Source: Litoribacter ruber (GTDB taxonomy: Bacteria; Bacteroidota; Bacteroidia; Cytophagales; Cyclobacteriaceae). Taken from it: 64,000 nt of DNA. Shown one piece after another: positions 52,438 to 61,041 of the stretch; positions within the stretch are counted from its first letter, which is position 1, and each line of letters opens with the position of its first letter. Both the position numbers and the translations under genes were made by a program. A model generated the notes under the pieces. That model had not been told where the DNA came from. It saw only the letters and a list, made by a program, of their open reading frames with translations, and did not search any database. The stretch spans positions 434,001 to 498,000 of the forward strand of contig NZ_JAHBGI010000002.1 in NCBI RefSeq assembly GCF_018500185.1, read 5' to 3'.

Positions 52438-53013
52438 CCAATCATCATCATCATCATTCCGATTCATGTTTTCATAGTCTGGTGCCACTTCGTCAGGAAT
52501 GGCCATGGCATGATATTGTTTCATGAAATCAATTTTACCTTCCTTATTGAATCTCCAAACCTCATGGATTGGGCTGACTACCTTGTTGCCCTCTTCGTCG
52601 GTATAGATATCTTCACCCCAAACGGCCACCCAGTCCTCATCCTTGTCCACACTTTTTAAGCTAACATAGGAAACAATCTTGCTCTGATAATTATCAAGTC
52701 TATCCCTGTGTTTCTTTGTTTCCTCCATCAATTTTTCCAACCCCGTAATCCTTGTTCCATCCGGAAACTCCATGGTCACATCATCAGCAAAATATTCCAA
52801 GTTTCTATCCAGCATATTTTCTTCATAATCCTTCCAAACTTCTAAAATTTTGAAAGAATGCCTATCATCCCCCATTCTAAACTTGGATGAATACTCCGCC
52901 TCATAAGGCATCTCCGTTTTTTTGGTGATTTTTTTCAACCTTTCCGGTCCTTGGGCAAAAGTCAGACCTGCCACCAAAACAAATACGATCAATAAAGCTA
53001 AACACTTTCTCAT
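52435..53013 (-). CDS. Exported SnoaL/NTF2-like protein
   Basis: From ATG 53013 the 192-aa product starts with a signal peptide (MRKCLALLIVFVLVAGLTFAQ). Upstream in-frame codons would bury it. The body (about 45-170) has the NTF2-like cone pattern: VWKDYEENMLDRNLEYFADD, VTMEFPDGTRITGLEKLMEE, SYVSLKSVDKDEDWVAVWGE and HEVWRFNKEGKIDFMKQY. It ends in an acidic tail (NRNDDDDDW). Such domains bind small ligands or act as isomerases. No partner gene is suggested by context. Confidence 0.75.
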   Translation of the reverse strand: MRKCLALLIVFVLVAGLTFAQGPERLKKITKKTEMPYEAEYSSKFRMGDDRHSFKILEVWKDYEENMLDRNLEYFADDVTMEFPDGTRITGLEKLMEETKKHRDRLDNYQSKIVSYVSLKSVDKDEDWVAVWGEDIYTDEEGNKVVSPIHEVWRFNKEGKIDFMKQYHAMAIPDEVAPDYENMNRNDDDDDW

Positions 53014-53221
53014 AACATAATTTGTTTTATTAAAGAAACAACAAAACAAATTTACTAAAAAACCAAGGAATTACGTTATCATATTTTATACATAATTTGG
53101 TATAAAGCCATCAAAACCAGCTATTTATTCGCTTTATTATCAGGAAAAACTCAAAACTATAAGGCCTCTGGCGTGTTCTATTATAACTAATCAACTACTG
53201 AATAACCAAAACCAAATTATT

Positions 53222-53464
53222 ATGTCAGACCAGAAAAACTCACCTTCTCCACAAGGAAAGTCCAACCCCTCCGATCCGGGACAGAAGGACAAGGCTGCCA
53301 TCAAAAAAGGCAAGACCGAGGAGGAGATCAAAAAGGAAAAAGAACTAAAGGAAAAGTATTTGGAAGAGAATGGTGAAATTCCTCCCCACCTGGAAAAAGG
53401 AACCAACCGCAATCCCGACAAACCCAACATCCACAAGCCACCATATGGCGGTGGGACTAAATAA
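53222..53464 (+). CDS. Small hydrophilic protein, unknown
   Basis: 80 residues, very rich in Lys, Glu, Pro and Asn, with no membrane segment. A helical centre (EEEIKKEKELKEKYLEENGE) is flanked by Pro/Gly-rich disordered ends. ATG 53222, its own terminator and a spacing of about 200 bp from neighbours support a real gene. No family is recognised. Confidence 0.6.
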   Translation: MSDQKNSPSPQGKSNPSDPGQKDKAAIKKGKTEEEIKKEKELKEKYLEENGEIPPHLEKGTNRNPDKPNIHKPPYGGGTK

Positions 53465-53477
53465 TGTTTAACCCCTT

Positions 53478-53502
53478 AACCTGGTCAAAGCCAGGTTATT
53501 TT
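53478..53502 (+). terminator. Terminator of the small hydrophilic gene
   Basis: Perfect 7-bp stem AACCTGG with CCAGGTT, loop TCAAAG, then ATTTTT. Confidence 0.8.
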
Positions 53503-53515
53503 TATAAATTTAACT

Positions 53516-53959
53516 ATGAAACTTTTCACTGGCCTTTTTTGCGCATTGTTGCTTTTGAGTTTTCCATCCCTAGGTCAGGAGAATCTCAAAAGCCACCAGA
53601 GTCAACATAATTTTGACCAAACCATCTCTCTGCTAAAATCCAAGTTCTCCGATAGGGGCATCGAGGTCATGCAAGTGATCGATCATGGCCAAAATGCCAA
53701 AAATGCAGGGCTTGAACTTGAAAAGACACAGGTTTTGGTATTTGGCAACCCAAAAGTTGGCACAAAATTGATGCAGTCAAATGCGGATATTGCAATAGAG
53801 CTTCCCCTGCGGCTGCTCGTGATGGAAAGACAAGGAAAAGTAACGGTAAAGTATACTGATCCAACTTCTTGGGTAGCAAAATACGGTCTTCAAACCGAGA
53901 GTGAAATTTTGGCCAATATGGCCGAATTGCTCGATGAACTTGGAAGAACGGTAGAATAG
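53516..53959 (+). CDS. Exported DUF302 protein
   Basis: The 147-aa protein has a signal peptide (to about residue 20, PSLGQ|ENLK) and the DUF302 core: FDQTISLLKSKFSDRGIEVM, VIDHGQNAKNAGLEL, TQVLVFGNPKVGTKLMQS, and IAIELPLRLLVMERQGKVTV. DUF302 domains form small alpha/beta sandwiches that bind metals or small ligands in some members; the role here is unknown. It lies immediately after a terminator, so it has its own promoter. Confidence 0.88.
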   Translation: MKLFTGLFCALLLLSFPSLGQENLKSHQSQHNFDQTISLLKSKFSDRGIEVMQVIDHGQNAKNAGLELEKTQVLVFGNPKVGTKLMQSNADIAIELPLRLLVMERQGKVTVKYTDPTSWVAKYGLQTESEILANMAELLDELGRTVE

Positions 53960-54122
53960 GGTAAATAAGAGGAAGGCAAAATTTTAGCTTTTCTATAGAT
54001 TTTAGGCTAATTTTGGGCATTCGTATGTCCAAGAATGCATTCCATATTTATTAGGCTACCCAACCTTGTAATTACAAAGCAATTCTATTTAGCATTCTAG
54101 AATTTCACCTTAAAATACCCTT

Positions 54123-55166
54123 ATGGAAACTGTGGAAAACACCGCTGAAAATCAACCAATCAAACCTTTGAAATGTCTTTTTTACCTGCCCAAGGCAGCG
54201 AAAATCAAAATACCTGCCTCAACTGAAAAAGTGGAGACCTTCCATCTTTTCTACGGAGCTGATGTAGATGATGAAACCTTGAATTTCAAGTTTTTAATGC
54301 CTGCTGTGGAGGAGGCAAAAAACGAGGATTATGACATTATCCTGGGTTTTGACAAATCTTTGAATAGAATAATCATCGGTTATAAAAACACAGAAGGCCG
54401 CTTCCAGGCATTTAATGCACACCAGCAAGCTGCTCTTATCAGTGACCACCTCATTCAGCAGGTAATTTGGGATCGACCTTTTGGAGAATCTGGCATGATG
54501 ATTATCAAGTCCGTGATCCTTTCTGATCAACTTGACGGCATAGCTACTAAAAACGGTGTACCTGTAAAAACCACCCATTCAGGATTTGACAACTTGATGG
54601 GCGGTGTAAAGGCTAACATGGAAGCTGTGGAGAAGATCATTGCTTTTGATGATAGAAACACTGTAATTCTAAATCCTGATGCGGATAAAAATTCCCAGTC
54701 GATTTTTGACATGTGGATGGCCTTGCTCAGCGATTTGGCCGAAAAGGAGAAATCCATGCTCGACAGGCACATCGATCTGCAGGTGAAGTACCGGCTATAT
54801 CTGGAAAAAACCTTCCAGATCACCCGAGATACCAGTATCAAAAAGATTTTCGACAAATTCAGAACCAAGCCGCCTGTGGATGATTTGGCCGATGAACTGG
54901 TGTTGATTTCCGATTATAAGAAACAGACCTTCCATAACAAGTTGACCGGCCGTAAAGGAACTTTGGAACTTGAAGCCAGAAATATGGTACAGATTGAGTA
55001 CTCCAGTGGGCTTAAGCTTACGGTAGAGCTAGAGGAAGGTGAGACGCAAATGTCCATTCATTTGAGTAAATACACCAATTTTGCTTTTAAGCCAAAGTAT
55101 GCTGAAATCAGGAAGGGATTGCATGACAGTTTGTTGAAAACGGTAGTGATATTGGGTAAAATGTAA
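54123..55166 (+). CDS. Degenerate phosphohexomutase-like protein (probable pseudoenzyme)
   Basis: A 347-aa cytoplasmic protein. Residues about 70-160 (DIILGFDKSLNRIIIGY, then FNAHQQAALISDHLIQ, then IKSVILSDQLDGIATKNGVP and THSGFDNL) track the metal-binding and third domains of phosphoglucomutase/phosphomannomutase. In active enzymes the matching sites read DPDADR, TGNQ and TLTGFK-like. Here the DxDxDR motif is reduced to a single Asp, and the phosphoserine domain is missing because the protein starts just before this point. A catalytic mutase role is therefore unlikely. The C-terminal 190 residues retain a family-like helix/sheet ending. It may bind sugar phosphate or regulate a true mutase. 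Confidence 0.55.
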   Translation: METVENTAENQPIKPLKCLFYLPKAAKIKIPASTEKVETFHLFYGADVDDETLNFKFLMPAVEEAKNEDYDIILGFDKSLNRIIIGYKNTEGRFQAFNAHQQAALISDHLIQQVIWDRPFGESGMMIIKSVILSDQLDGIATKNGVPVKTTHSGFDNLMGGVKANMEAVEKIIAFDDRNTVILNPDADKNSQSIFDMWMALLSDLAEKEKSMLDRHIDLQVKYRLYLEKTFQITRDTSIKKIFDKFRTKPPVDDLADELVLISDYKKQTFHNKLTGRKGTLELEARNMVQIEYSSGLKLTVELEEGETQMSIHLSKYTNFAFKPKYAEIRKGLHDSLLKTVVILGKM

Positions 55167-55174
55167 GAATCGAA

Positions 55175-55198
55175 AAGCGGCTTAAAGCCGCTTTTTTC
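55175..55198 (+). terminator. Terminator
   Basis: Stem AAGCGGC with GCCGCTT, loop TTAAA, then TTTT. Confidence 0.85.
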
Positions 55199-55344
55199 AT
55201 GTTGATTGCCTACCGATTATAAGGTGATTTTTACGTTTATAAGATAATTTTTATTTGGGCCGGAAAATTATCCCTATTTTAGACCCGCGTCAGCATTGAC
55301 CGCACACACGAAAACTTTCATATTTTAGATTTAAAAATTTTGTT

Positions 55345-56895
55345 ATGCGCAAAAGTTCGTTTTTGGTACTTTTCCTAGTAGCTTTTGGCTTGACGGCCCA
55401 GGCTCAGGATAAAGACCAAGTAATTGAAAACATGATCAAAGAAGCTAAGGAGAATTCCCAGCTTAAAAAATTAGCCTACGAGGTTACTGACCTTATCGGT
55501 CCTCGTTTGGTGGGTACACCACAAATGCAGAAAGCTCATGACTGGGCTGTTGACACCTATGCCGAATGGGGCATTGAGGCTGAAAACGAGCAGTGGGGTG
55601 TATGGAGAGGCTGGGAAAGAGGCGTTTCCCATATCGACCTAATTGAGCCAAGAGTAGTTTCATTGGAAGGTATGCAGTTGGCTTGGAGCCCTTCTACTGA
55701 TGGCCCTGTGACCGGAGAAGTGGTGATTGTCCCAGATCTGGAAGATTCGGTGGCATTCCAAAACTGGTTATCCAATGAAGTAGAGGGCAAATTCGTCATG
55801 ATCTCCATGATGCAGCCATCAGGCCGACCAGAATACAACTGGAAGGAGTTTGCAACTGAGGAATCTTTTGAAAAAATGAAGAAGGATAGGCAAGAGGCGG
55901 CTGAGGCTTGGGCCGACCGGATTGAAAAAACCGGGTATAATGCCCGATCTCTTCCTGCAGCCCTTGAAGAGGCTGGTGCTGCTGGCGTGGTGGCATCTTA
56001 TTGGTCACAAGGATTTGGTGTCCAGAAAATTTTTAGCGCCAGCACCAAAAACATCCCAATGGTAGACATCGCCCTGGAAGATTATGGCATGCTTTACAGA
56101 ATGGTGGAAAATGATGCCAAGCCAAAGCTTAGAATCAATGCTGAATCCAAGGAATTGGGTGAAATGCCTACTTTCAATACCATTGCCACTATCAAGGGTT
56201 CTGAAAAGCCAGAGGAATACATTATTCTTTCTGCCCACTTCGATTCTTGGGATGGCGGAACAGGTGCCACTGACAACGCCACAGGTACTTTGGTAATGAT
56301 GGAAGCTATGAGAATCCTGAAGAAAATGTATCCTAACCCTAAAAGAACAATCATCGCTGGCCACTGGGGTAGTGAAGAGCAGGGTTTGAACGGTTCAAGA
56401 GCATTTGTGGAAGATCATCCGGAAATCATCGAAAACATCCAGGCGGTATTCAACCAGGACAACGGAACGGGTAGAGTGGTAAACATCTCAGGACAAGGTT
56501 TCCTTCACGCCTATGAATTCATCAACAGATGGTTGGAGCCTGTACCTCAGGATGTGCGTAGACACATTGAAACGACTTTCCCTGGCAGCCCTGCTGGTGG
56601 TGGCTCAGATTATGCATCTTTCCTAGCTGTAGGAGCACCAGGCTTCTCCTTGAGCTCACTTAACTGGTCTTACTTCAACTATACTTGGCACACCAACCGT
56701 GACACGTATGATAAAATCGTATTTGATGATGTAGAAAACAATGTGATTTTGACTGCTATCCTAACTTACATGGCAAGCGAAGATGACCAAAGCTTCAAAA
56801 GAGAAAAAAGCATCCTGCCTGTAAACCCAAGATCGGGCAGACAAATGACCTGGCCAAATCAGCGTAACGCGACAAGAAGAGGCATGTTGGATTAA
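55345..56895 (+). CDS. Exported M28-family zinc metallopeptidase
   Basis: A 516-aa protein with a signal peptide (to about residue 21, LTAQAQ|DKDQ), a protease-associated-like insert (about 110-245) and the M28 catalytic core. Metal and catalytic residues appear in order: His and Asp in LSAHFDSWDGGTGATDNATG, the Glu pair in HWGSEEQGLNGS, Asp in FNQDNGTG, and the last His in WHTNRDTYD. It resembles carboxypeptidase Q/glutamate carboxypeptidase-type enzymes that act on short peptides in the periplasm. It stands as a single gene between two terminators. Confidence 0.93.
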   Translation: MRKSSFLVLFLVAFGLTAQAQDKDQVIENMIKEAKENSQLKKLAYEVTDLIGPRLVGTPQMQKAHDWAVDTYAEWGIEAENEQWGVWRGWERGVSHIDLIEPRVVSLEGMQLAWSPSTDGPVTGEVVIVPDLEDSVAFQNWLSNEVEGKFVMISMMQPSGRPEYNWKEFATEESFEKMKKDRQEAAEAWADRIEKTGYNARSLPAALEEAGAAGVVASYWSQGFGVQKIFSASTKNIPMVDIALEDYGMLYRMVENDAKPKLRINAESKELGEMPTFNTIATIKGSEKPEEYIILSAHFDSWDGGTGATDNATGTLVMMEAMRILKKMYPNPKRTIIAGHWGSEEQGLNGSRAFVEDHPEIIENIQAVFNQDNGTGRVVNISGQGFLHAYEFINRWLEPVPQDVRRHIETTFPGSPAGGGSDYASFLAVGAPGFSLSSLNWSYFNYTWHTNRDTYDKIVFDDVENNVILTAILTYMASEDDQSFKREKSILPVNPRSGRQMTWPNQRNATRRGMLD

Positions 56896-56910
56896 TCAAC
56901 TTATAACATC

Positions 56911-56941
56911 AAAGCCCAACCAAAAATGGTTGGGCTTTTTT
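56911..56941 (+). terminator. Terminator of the M28 peptidase gene
   Basis: Perfect 11-bp stem AAAGCCCAACC with GGTTGGGCTTT, loop AAAAAT, then T-run. Confidence 0.9.
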
Positions 56942-57013
56942 TATGGCTAAACATAACTGAAATGGCTTTTTGGTAGTTAATCAAAAACACTATCACCCAA
57001 AACCTAATTATCT

Positions 57014-57919
57014 GTGAAGTCAAATCAGAAACTGCCCCAGCTCCCCTTGGAAGAGTGGGAAAAAAGCAAAATCACCTTACATTTATTCCTTCAGATTGTT
57101 GGTAAAATAAAACTGGCACTGATGCCTCCCAAAAACCATTGGTGGAACATTACTTTTCGGGTTTCCTCCAAAGGCTTAACCACCGGCCCCATACCTTATC
57201 AAAACGGCCAGGGAAATTTCACCATAGAGTTTGACCTTCTCAAGCATCTCGTCCAGATTAATTCCAGCAATGGGGGTGTAAGGAAATTTGAGATCATGTA
57301 TGGACTTACTGTGTCCAAATTTTACTCTTTGCTATTGGATAACCTTCAGCAGCTGAATATCTCGGTAAATCTCAAAAACCCCTACCCCTATGACATGGGC
57401 GTAGAAGGCGAGTTTACAAGCCTAACCAAGCATTATCATTATGATGCCAATTATGTCCAAAAATATTACAGAGTCCTGCTGTGGGTAGACAATATTTTCA
57501 AGGATTTCGAATGCCAGTATAAAGGCAAATCTTCCCCTGTGCATTTATTCTGGCACTCCTTGGACTTGGTGGTCACACGGTTTTCAGGCAAAAAAGCAGA
57601 TAACAGCATGATGTCGCGCACTTCAGATAGGGAGGCTTATTCTCATGAAAATATTTCCTTTGGTTTTTGGGCAGGGGATAAAAACCACCGTGAACCTGCT
57701 TTTTACTCCTACACTTGGCCAAGTCCTGAAGGATTGGATAGCTACCCCATAAAACCTGCAGAGGCAAAGTGGATAGATAACAACGGAAGTCCGATGGCAC
57801 TACTCAATTATCAGGACTTGATCAACAAGCCGGACCCGGAAAAAACGCTCAAGGAGTTTTTACACAGTGCCTATCAGGCTGGGATAACTTCCGCTGGATG
57901 GGAAACAGAATCTTTTTAA
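57014..57919 (+). CDS. DUF5996-family protein
   Basis: The 301-aa protein starts at GTG 57014. The DUF5996 pattern is clear: TLHLFLQIVGKIKLALMPPK followed by NHWWNITFRVSSKGLTTGPI, FTIEFDLLKHLV, NPYPYDMGVEGEFTSL and, later, VHLFWHSLDLVVTRFSGKKA, with a Trp/His-rich ending FYSYTWPSPEGL. No activity has been assigned to the family. A GH13 enzyme gene begins 25 bp later on the same strand, so a two-gene unit is likely. Confidence 0.88.
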   Translation: MKSNQKLPQLPLEEWEKSKITLHLFLQIVGKIKLALMPPKNHWWNITFRVSSKGLTTGPIPYQNGQGNFTIEFDLLKHLVQINSSNGGVRKFEIMYGLTVSKFYSLLLDNLQQLNISVNLKNPYPYDMGVEGEFTSLTKHYHYDANYVQKYYRVLLWVDNIFKDFECQYKGKSSPVHLFWHSLDLVVTRFSGKKADNSMMSRTSDREAYSHENISFGFWAGDKNHREPAFYSYTWPSPEGLDSYPIKPAEAKWIDNNGSPMALLNYQDLINKPDPEKTLKEFLHSAYQAGITSAGWETESF

Positions 57920-57944
57920 AACAACCATACATCTATAATTTCCA

Positions 57945-59708
57945 ATGGAAAACAATTTCCCAATGGGAGCTAGCCTTCATGAGGAAGGCTGCTTTTTCAA
58001 ATTATGGGCACCCCATGCCCAGTCCGTTCACGTAATTGGGGATTTCAATGATTGGAAACCAGGTGAGCCTTTAGAAAAAGATGATCATGGTATCTGGCAG
58101 GGCAGTATCCGCAATGCCCAAGAAGGACAGGAATACCGCTATTTGCTTAACAAGGGAGACCAGGAGTTTTCAAGGATAGACCCTTATGCCAAGGAAGTCA
58201 CCCACTCCATGGGCAACAGTGTTATTTGCACCCCCTTGCCTCCAATCGGTCATTTTGATCCCCCGCCCCTTCACCAAGCAATCATTTATGAGCTGCACGT
58301 GGGTACATTTTATAAGACCTCTGAGGAAGGTCCAGGAACATTTGCTGATGTAATAGAAAAGCTGGACTATCTGCAAGAGCTGGGTGTCAACATTATCAAA
58401 GTAATGCCTGTCCATGAATTTGCCGGAAGCTTTAGCTGGGGGTATAATCCCTCCCATCTATTTGCCGTAGAAACCAGCTACGGAGGTCGAAAAGAATTCC
58501 GCAAACTCATTGACGAGGCCCATACTCGGGGCATAGCTGTGGTGCTAGATGTGGTCTACAACCATTGGGGGCCCACGGATTTGGATTTGTGGAGATTTGA
58601 TGGCTGGTATGAAGGCGAGGGAGGCGGAATCTTCTTCTACAACGACGATCGAGGTGAAACGCCTTGGGGTCACACCCGCCCGGATTTTGGAAGACCGGAA
58701 GTCCGAAAATTCATTTTTGACAATGTGATGTTTTGGCTAAATGAAATCGGGGTGGATGGGCTTAGGTGGGATGGCACGGCTCTGATAAGGAACTGCAAGG
58801 GCGAAGAGCACCTCAAGGACCAGGATCTTGCCGACGGCTGGTCGCTTATGCAATGGGCCAATGAGGAAAGTCGGAAGGTAAAACCAAAGGTAATCTTGAT
58901 AGCGGAGGATGTAAGAGGAAATGGCACTCTGACCGAAAAAACCGAGGAGGGTGGTGCAGGGTTTGATGCCCAGTGGAACTCCATCTTTGTGGAGCATATC
59001 AAGCCTTCTTTAGCCGATGATGCACAATGGCATATGGACCAGGTGATTGAGGCGCTGGAATTCAGGTACAAGCACAATGCGTTTGAGCGGATCGTTTTTT
59101 CAGAATCCCATGACGCGGTGGCAATCGAAGACCAGAGATTACCGGAAGAGGCGTCTCCTGGGCAGGCTGACTCTTGGATAGCCAAGAAAAAATCAGCTCT
59201 TGGAGCAGTTTTGACCATGACAGCTCCTGGCATTCCAATGATCTTTCAGGGTCAGGAATTTTTAAAAGCAGGGGCGTTTGACGAAAAAGACTTTATCAAC
59301 TGGGACAGACTTGAACAGAGAAAAGGAATATTCAAGCTTTATCAAGACCTGATTTCCTTGAGGCTCAACAAGGAGCATAAAAGCCATGCCTTGAGCGGCC
59401 AGCATATCGAGATTCTCCACGCCCATGCTGAGATCAGGGTTGTAACTTATAAAAGGTGGGCGGATAATGCCGATGAAGCAGTTTATGTTATCATAAACTT
59501 TTCCCAAGATACCCACGAAGATTATTGGCTTCCTTTCCCGGGGGAGGGAGATTGGGTCACGATTTTCAACAGTGACAGCAAAATCTACGATGAGGAATTT
59601 GGAAATTTAGGTCCCACCAAATTGGAAGTTCTTCAGGATGAAGAAGGTAACTCCTCCCATTCCATCATATTACCCCCTTATTCTGCAATTATTATGTACA
59701 GAGAATGA
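57945..59708 (+). CDS. GH13 alpha-glucan enzyme (branching-enzyme/trehalohydrolase-like)
   Basis: The 587-aa protein has an N-terminal CBM48 (FKLWAPHAQSVHVIGDFNDW) and a GH13 barrel with conserved regions in order: DVVYNHWG (202-209), GLRWDGT with nucleophile Asp276, VILIAEDV with acid Glu321, and SESHDA with Asp390. A beta-sandwich C domain ends it. The order CBM48-barrel and the ELHVGTF, PVHEFAGSFSWGYNP blocks resemble glycogen branching enzymes and maltooligosyltrehalose trehalohydrolases. Which transfer or hydrolysis it does is not decidable by eye. There is no signal peptide, so it acts in the cytoplasm on storage glucan. Confidence 0.88.
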   Translation: MENNFPMGASLHEEGCFFKLWAPHAQSVHVIGDFNDWKPGEPLEKDDHGIWQGSIRNAQEGQEYRYLLNKGDQEFSRIDPYAKEVTHSMGNSVICTPLPPIGHFDPPPLHQAIIYELHVGTFYKTSEEGPGTFADVIEKLDYLQELGVNIIKVMPVHEFAGSFSWGYNPSHLFAVETSYGGRKEFRKLIDEAHTRGIAVVLDVVYNHWGPTDLDLWRFDGWYEGEGGGIFFYNDDRGETPWGHTRPDFGRPEVRKFIFDNVMFWLNEIGVDGLRWDGTALIRNCKGEEHLKDQDLADGWSLMQWANEESRKVKPKVILIAEDVRGNGTLTEKTEEGGAGFDAQWNSIFVEHIKPSLADDAQWHMDQVIEALEFRYKHNAFERIVFSESHDAVAIEDQRLPEEASPGQADSWIAKKKSALGAVLTMTAPGIPMIFQGQEFLKAGAFDEKDFINWDRLEQRKGIFKLYQDLISLRLNKEHKSHALSGQHIEILHAHAEIRVVTYKRWADNADEAVYVIINFSQDTHEDYWLPFPGEGDWVTIFNSDSKIYDEEFGNLGPTKLEVLQDEEGNSSHSIILPPYSAIIMYRE

Positions 59709-59791
59709 GGTTAATCCAAACAATATTTTAAACAATAAGTTCTTTTGAAGGAACACAACATTTTTATCAAGCAATTTAAACCACTAACAAC

Positions 59792-61006
59792 ATGAATTCA
59801 ATTTCAAAACTTTGCCTGCTCGCAGGAGCTGGATTGCTGTTTGGGCAACCTCTGATGGCCCAAAGTGTGACCGATGAGGTGATCGAGGAAAAAATAGAAA
59901 CCGAAGAGGCCAATATAAAAATCACCAAAGTAGTGGATGGTCTTGAAAACGCCTGGGGAATAGATTGGTTACCCGATGGCCGAATGTTGATCACTGAGCG
60001 TCCGGGGAGATTTCATATAATAGATGGAGAAAACATCCATAGGTTCAGAAACCTTCCCGAGATTGATCTATTTGAGGATGATAAAACACCCGATGAGGGA
60101 GGAAATCAAGGTGGGCTTTTAGATGTGGCCGTACATCCTGACTATCAAAATAATGGCTGGATTTACTTTACTTATTCCAGCCCAGGAGATGATGACTCCA
60201 ATTTCAGCGGTGATGAGGATTATGCCACTGGTACCGCTTTGGCCAGAGCCAAGCTGACTGATGACGGAACAGATATCAGTGAATATGAGGTATTATATGT
60301 ACAATCCCCGCGAACGGAGCCAGGAAGACACTATGGTTCAAGGATTATATTTCCGGGAGATGGAACGGTTTTATTTTCCATAGGGGACCGTGGAATACGA
60401 TATCCTTCTCAAGATTTGACTGATCCGGCGGGATCAATTATCAGGCTGAAAGAAGATGGAGGTCCGGCGGAGGACAACCCTTTTGTTAATAAGGAGCCAG
60501 GCAACCTTCGTCCTGAGATCTTCAGTTTTGGCCACAGAAATAATCAGGGGATGGTAATCCATCCTACAACTGGGGAGATTTGGGCGTCAGATCACGGACC
60601 AAATGGAGGAGACCTTTTATACAAAGTGGAAAAAGGCAAAAATTACGGATGGCCTCAGGTCTCCTATGGAACCGAATACGATACAGATGAGAAAATCGGT
60701 ATTGGTAGAGAGGCTCCAGGCGTAGAGAAGCCTGCCCATATCTGGGAAGACAACATGGCTCCTTCGGGATTAACTTTCTATACCGGTGAGTTTCAGGGTT
60801 GGAATGGCCATCTATTTTCAGGTTCATTGAAGCAAAAAGCCATTTACAGATTGGTGATTGAAAATGGTGAAGTGACCCATGATGAGAAAATGCTGGAAGA
60901 CAAAATCGGTAGAATTAGAGCCGTAAAGCAAGGCCCCGATGGAAACCTTTATGTGATTACGGATGAAGAGGACAGTGGAGTATATAAACTAGAAATTATT
61001 GAATAA
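59792..61006 (+). CDS. Exported PQQ-type soluble aldose sugar dehydrogenase
   Basis: The 404-aa protein has a signal peptide (to about residue 24, PLMAQ|SVTD) and the six-bladed propeller pattern of the glucose/sorbosone dehydrogenase family: VDGLENAWGIDWLPDGRMLI with TERPG, GGNQGGLLDVAVHPDYQNNG, PGRHYGSRIIFPGDG, FSFGHRNNQGM, WASDHGPNGGDLLY and NYGWPQVSYG. Members use pyrroloquinoline quinone to oxidise aldoses in the periplasm. The cofactor cannot be confirmed from sequence, and no PQQ synthesis genes are in view. It ends at a strong terminator. Confidence 0.92.
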   Translation: MNSISKLCLLAGAGLLFGQPLMAQSVTDEVIEEKIETEEANIKITKVVDGLENAWGIDWLPDGRMLITERPGRFHIIDGENIHRFRNLPEIDLFEDDKTPDEGGNQGGLLDVAVHPDYQNNGWIYFTYSSPGDDDSNFSGDEDYATGTALARAKLTDDGTDISEYEVLYVQSPRTEPGRHYGSRIIFPGDGTVLFSIGDRGIRYPSQDLTDPAGSIIRLKEDGGPAEDNPFVNKEPGNLRPEIFSFGHRNNQGMVIHPTTGEIWASDHGPNGGDLLYKVEKGKNYGWPQVSYGTEYDTDEKIGIGREAPGVEKPAHIWEDNMAPSGLTFYTGEFQGWNGHLFSGSLKQKAIYRLVIENGEVTHDEKMLEDKIGRIRAVKQGPDGNLYVITDEEDSGVYKLEIIE

Positions 61007-61012
61007 GAATAT

Positions 61013-61041
61013 AAGGCCGGGTTTCTTCCCGGCCTTTTTTT
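61013..61041. terminator. Terminator between sugar dehydrogenase and ligD
   Basis: Perfect 9-bp stem AAGGCCGGG with CCCGGCCTT, loop TTTCTT, then T-run. Confidence 0.9.
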
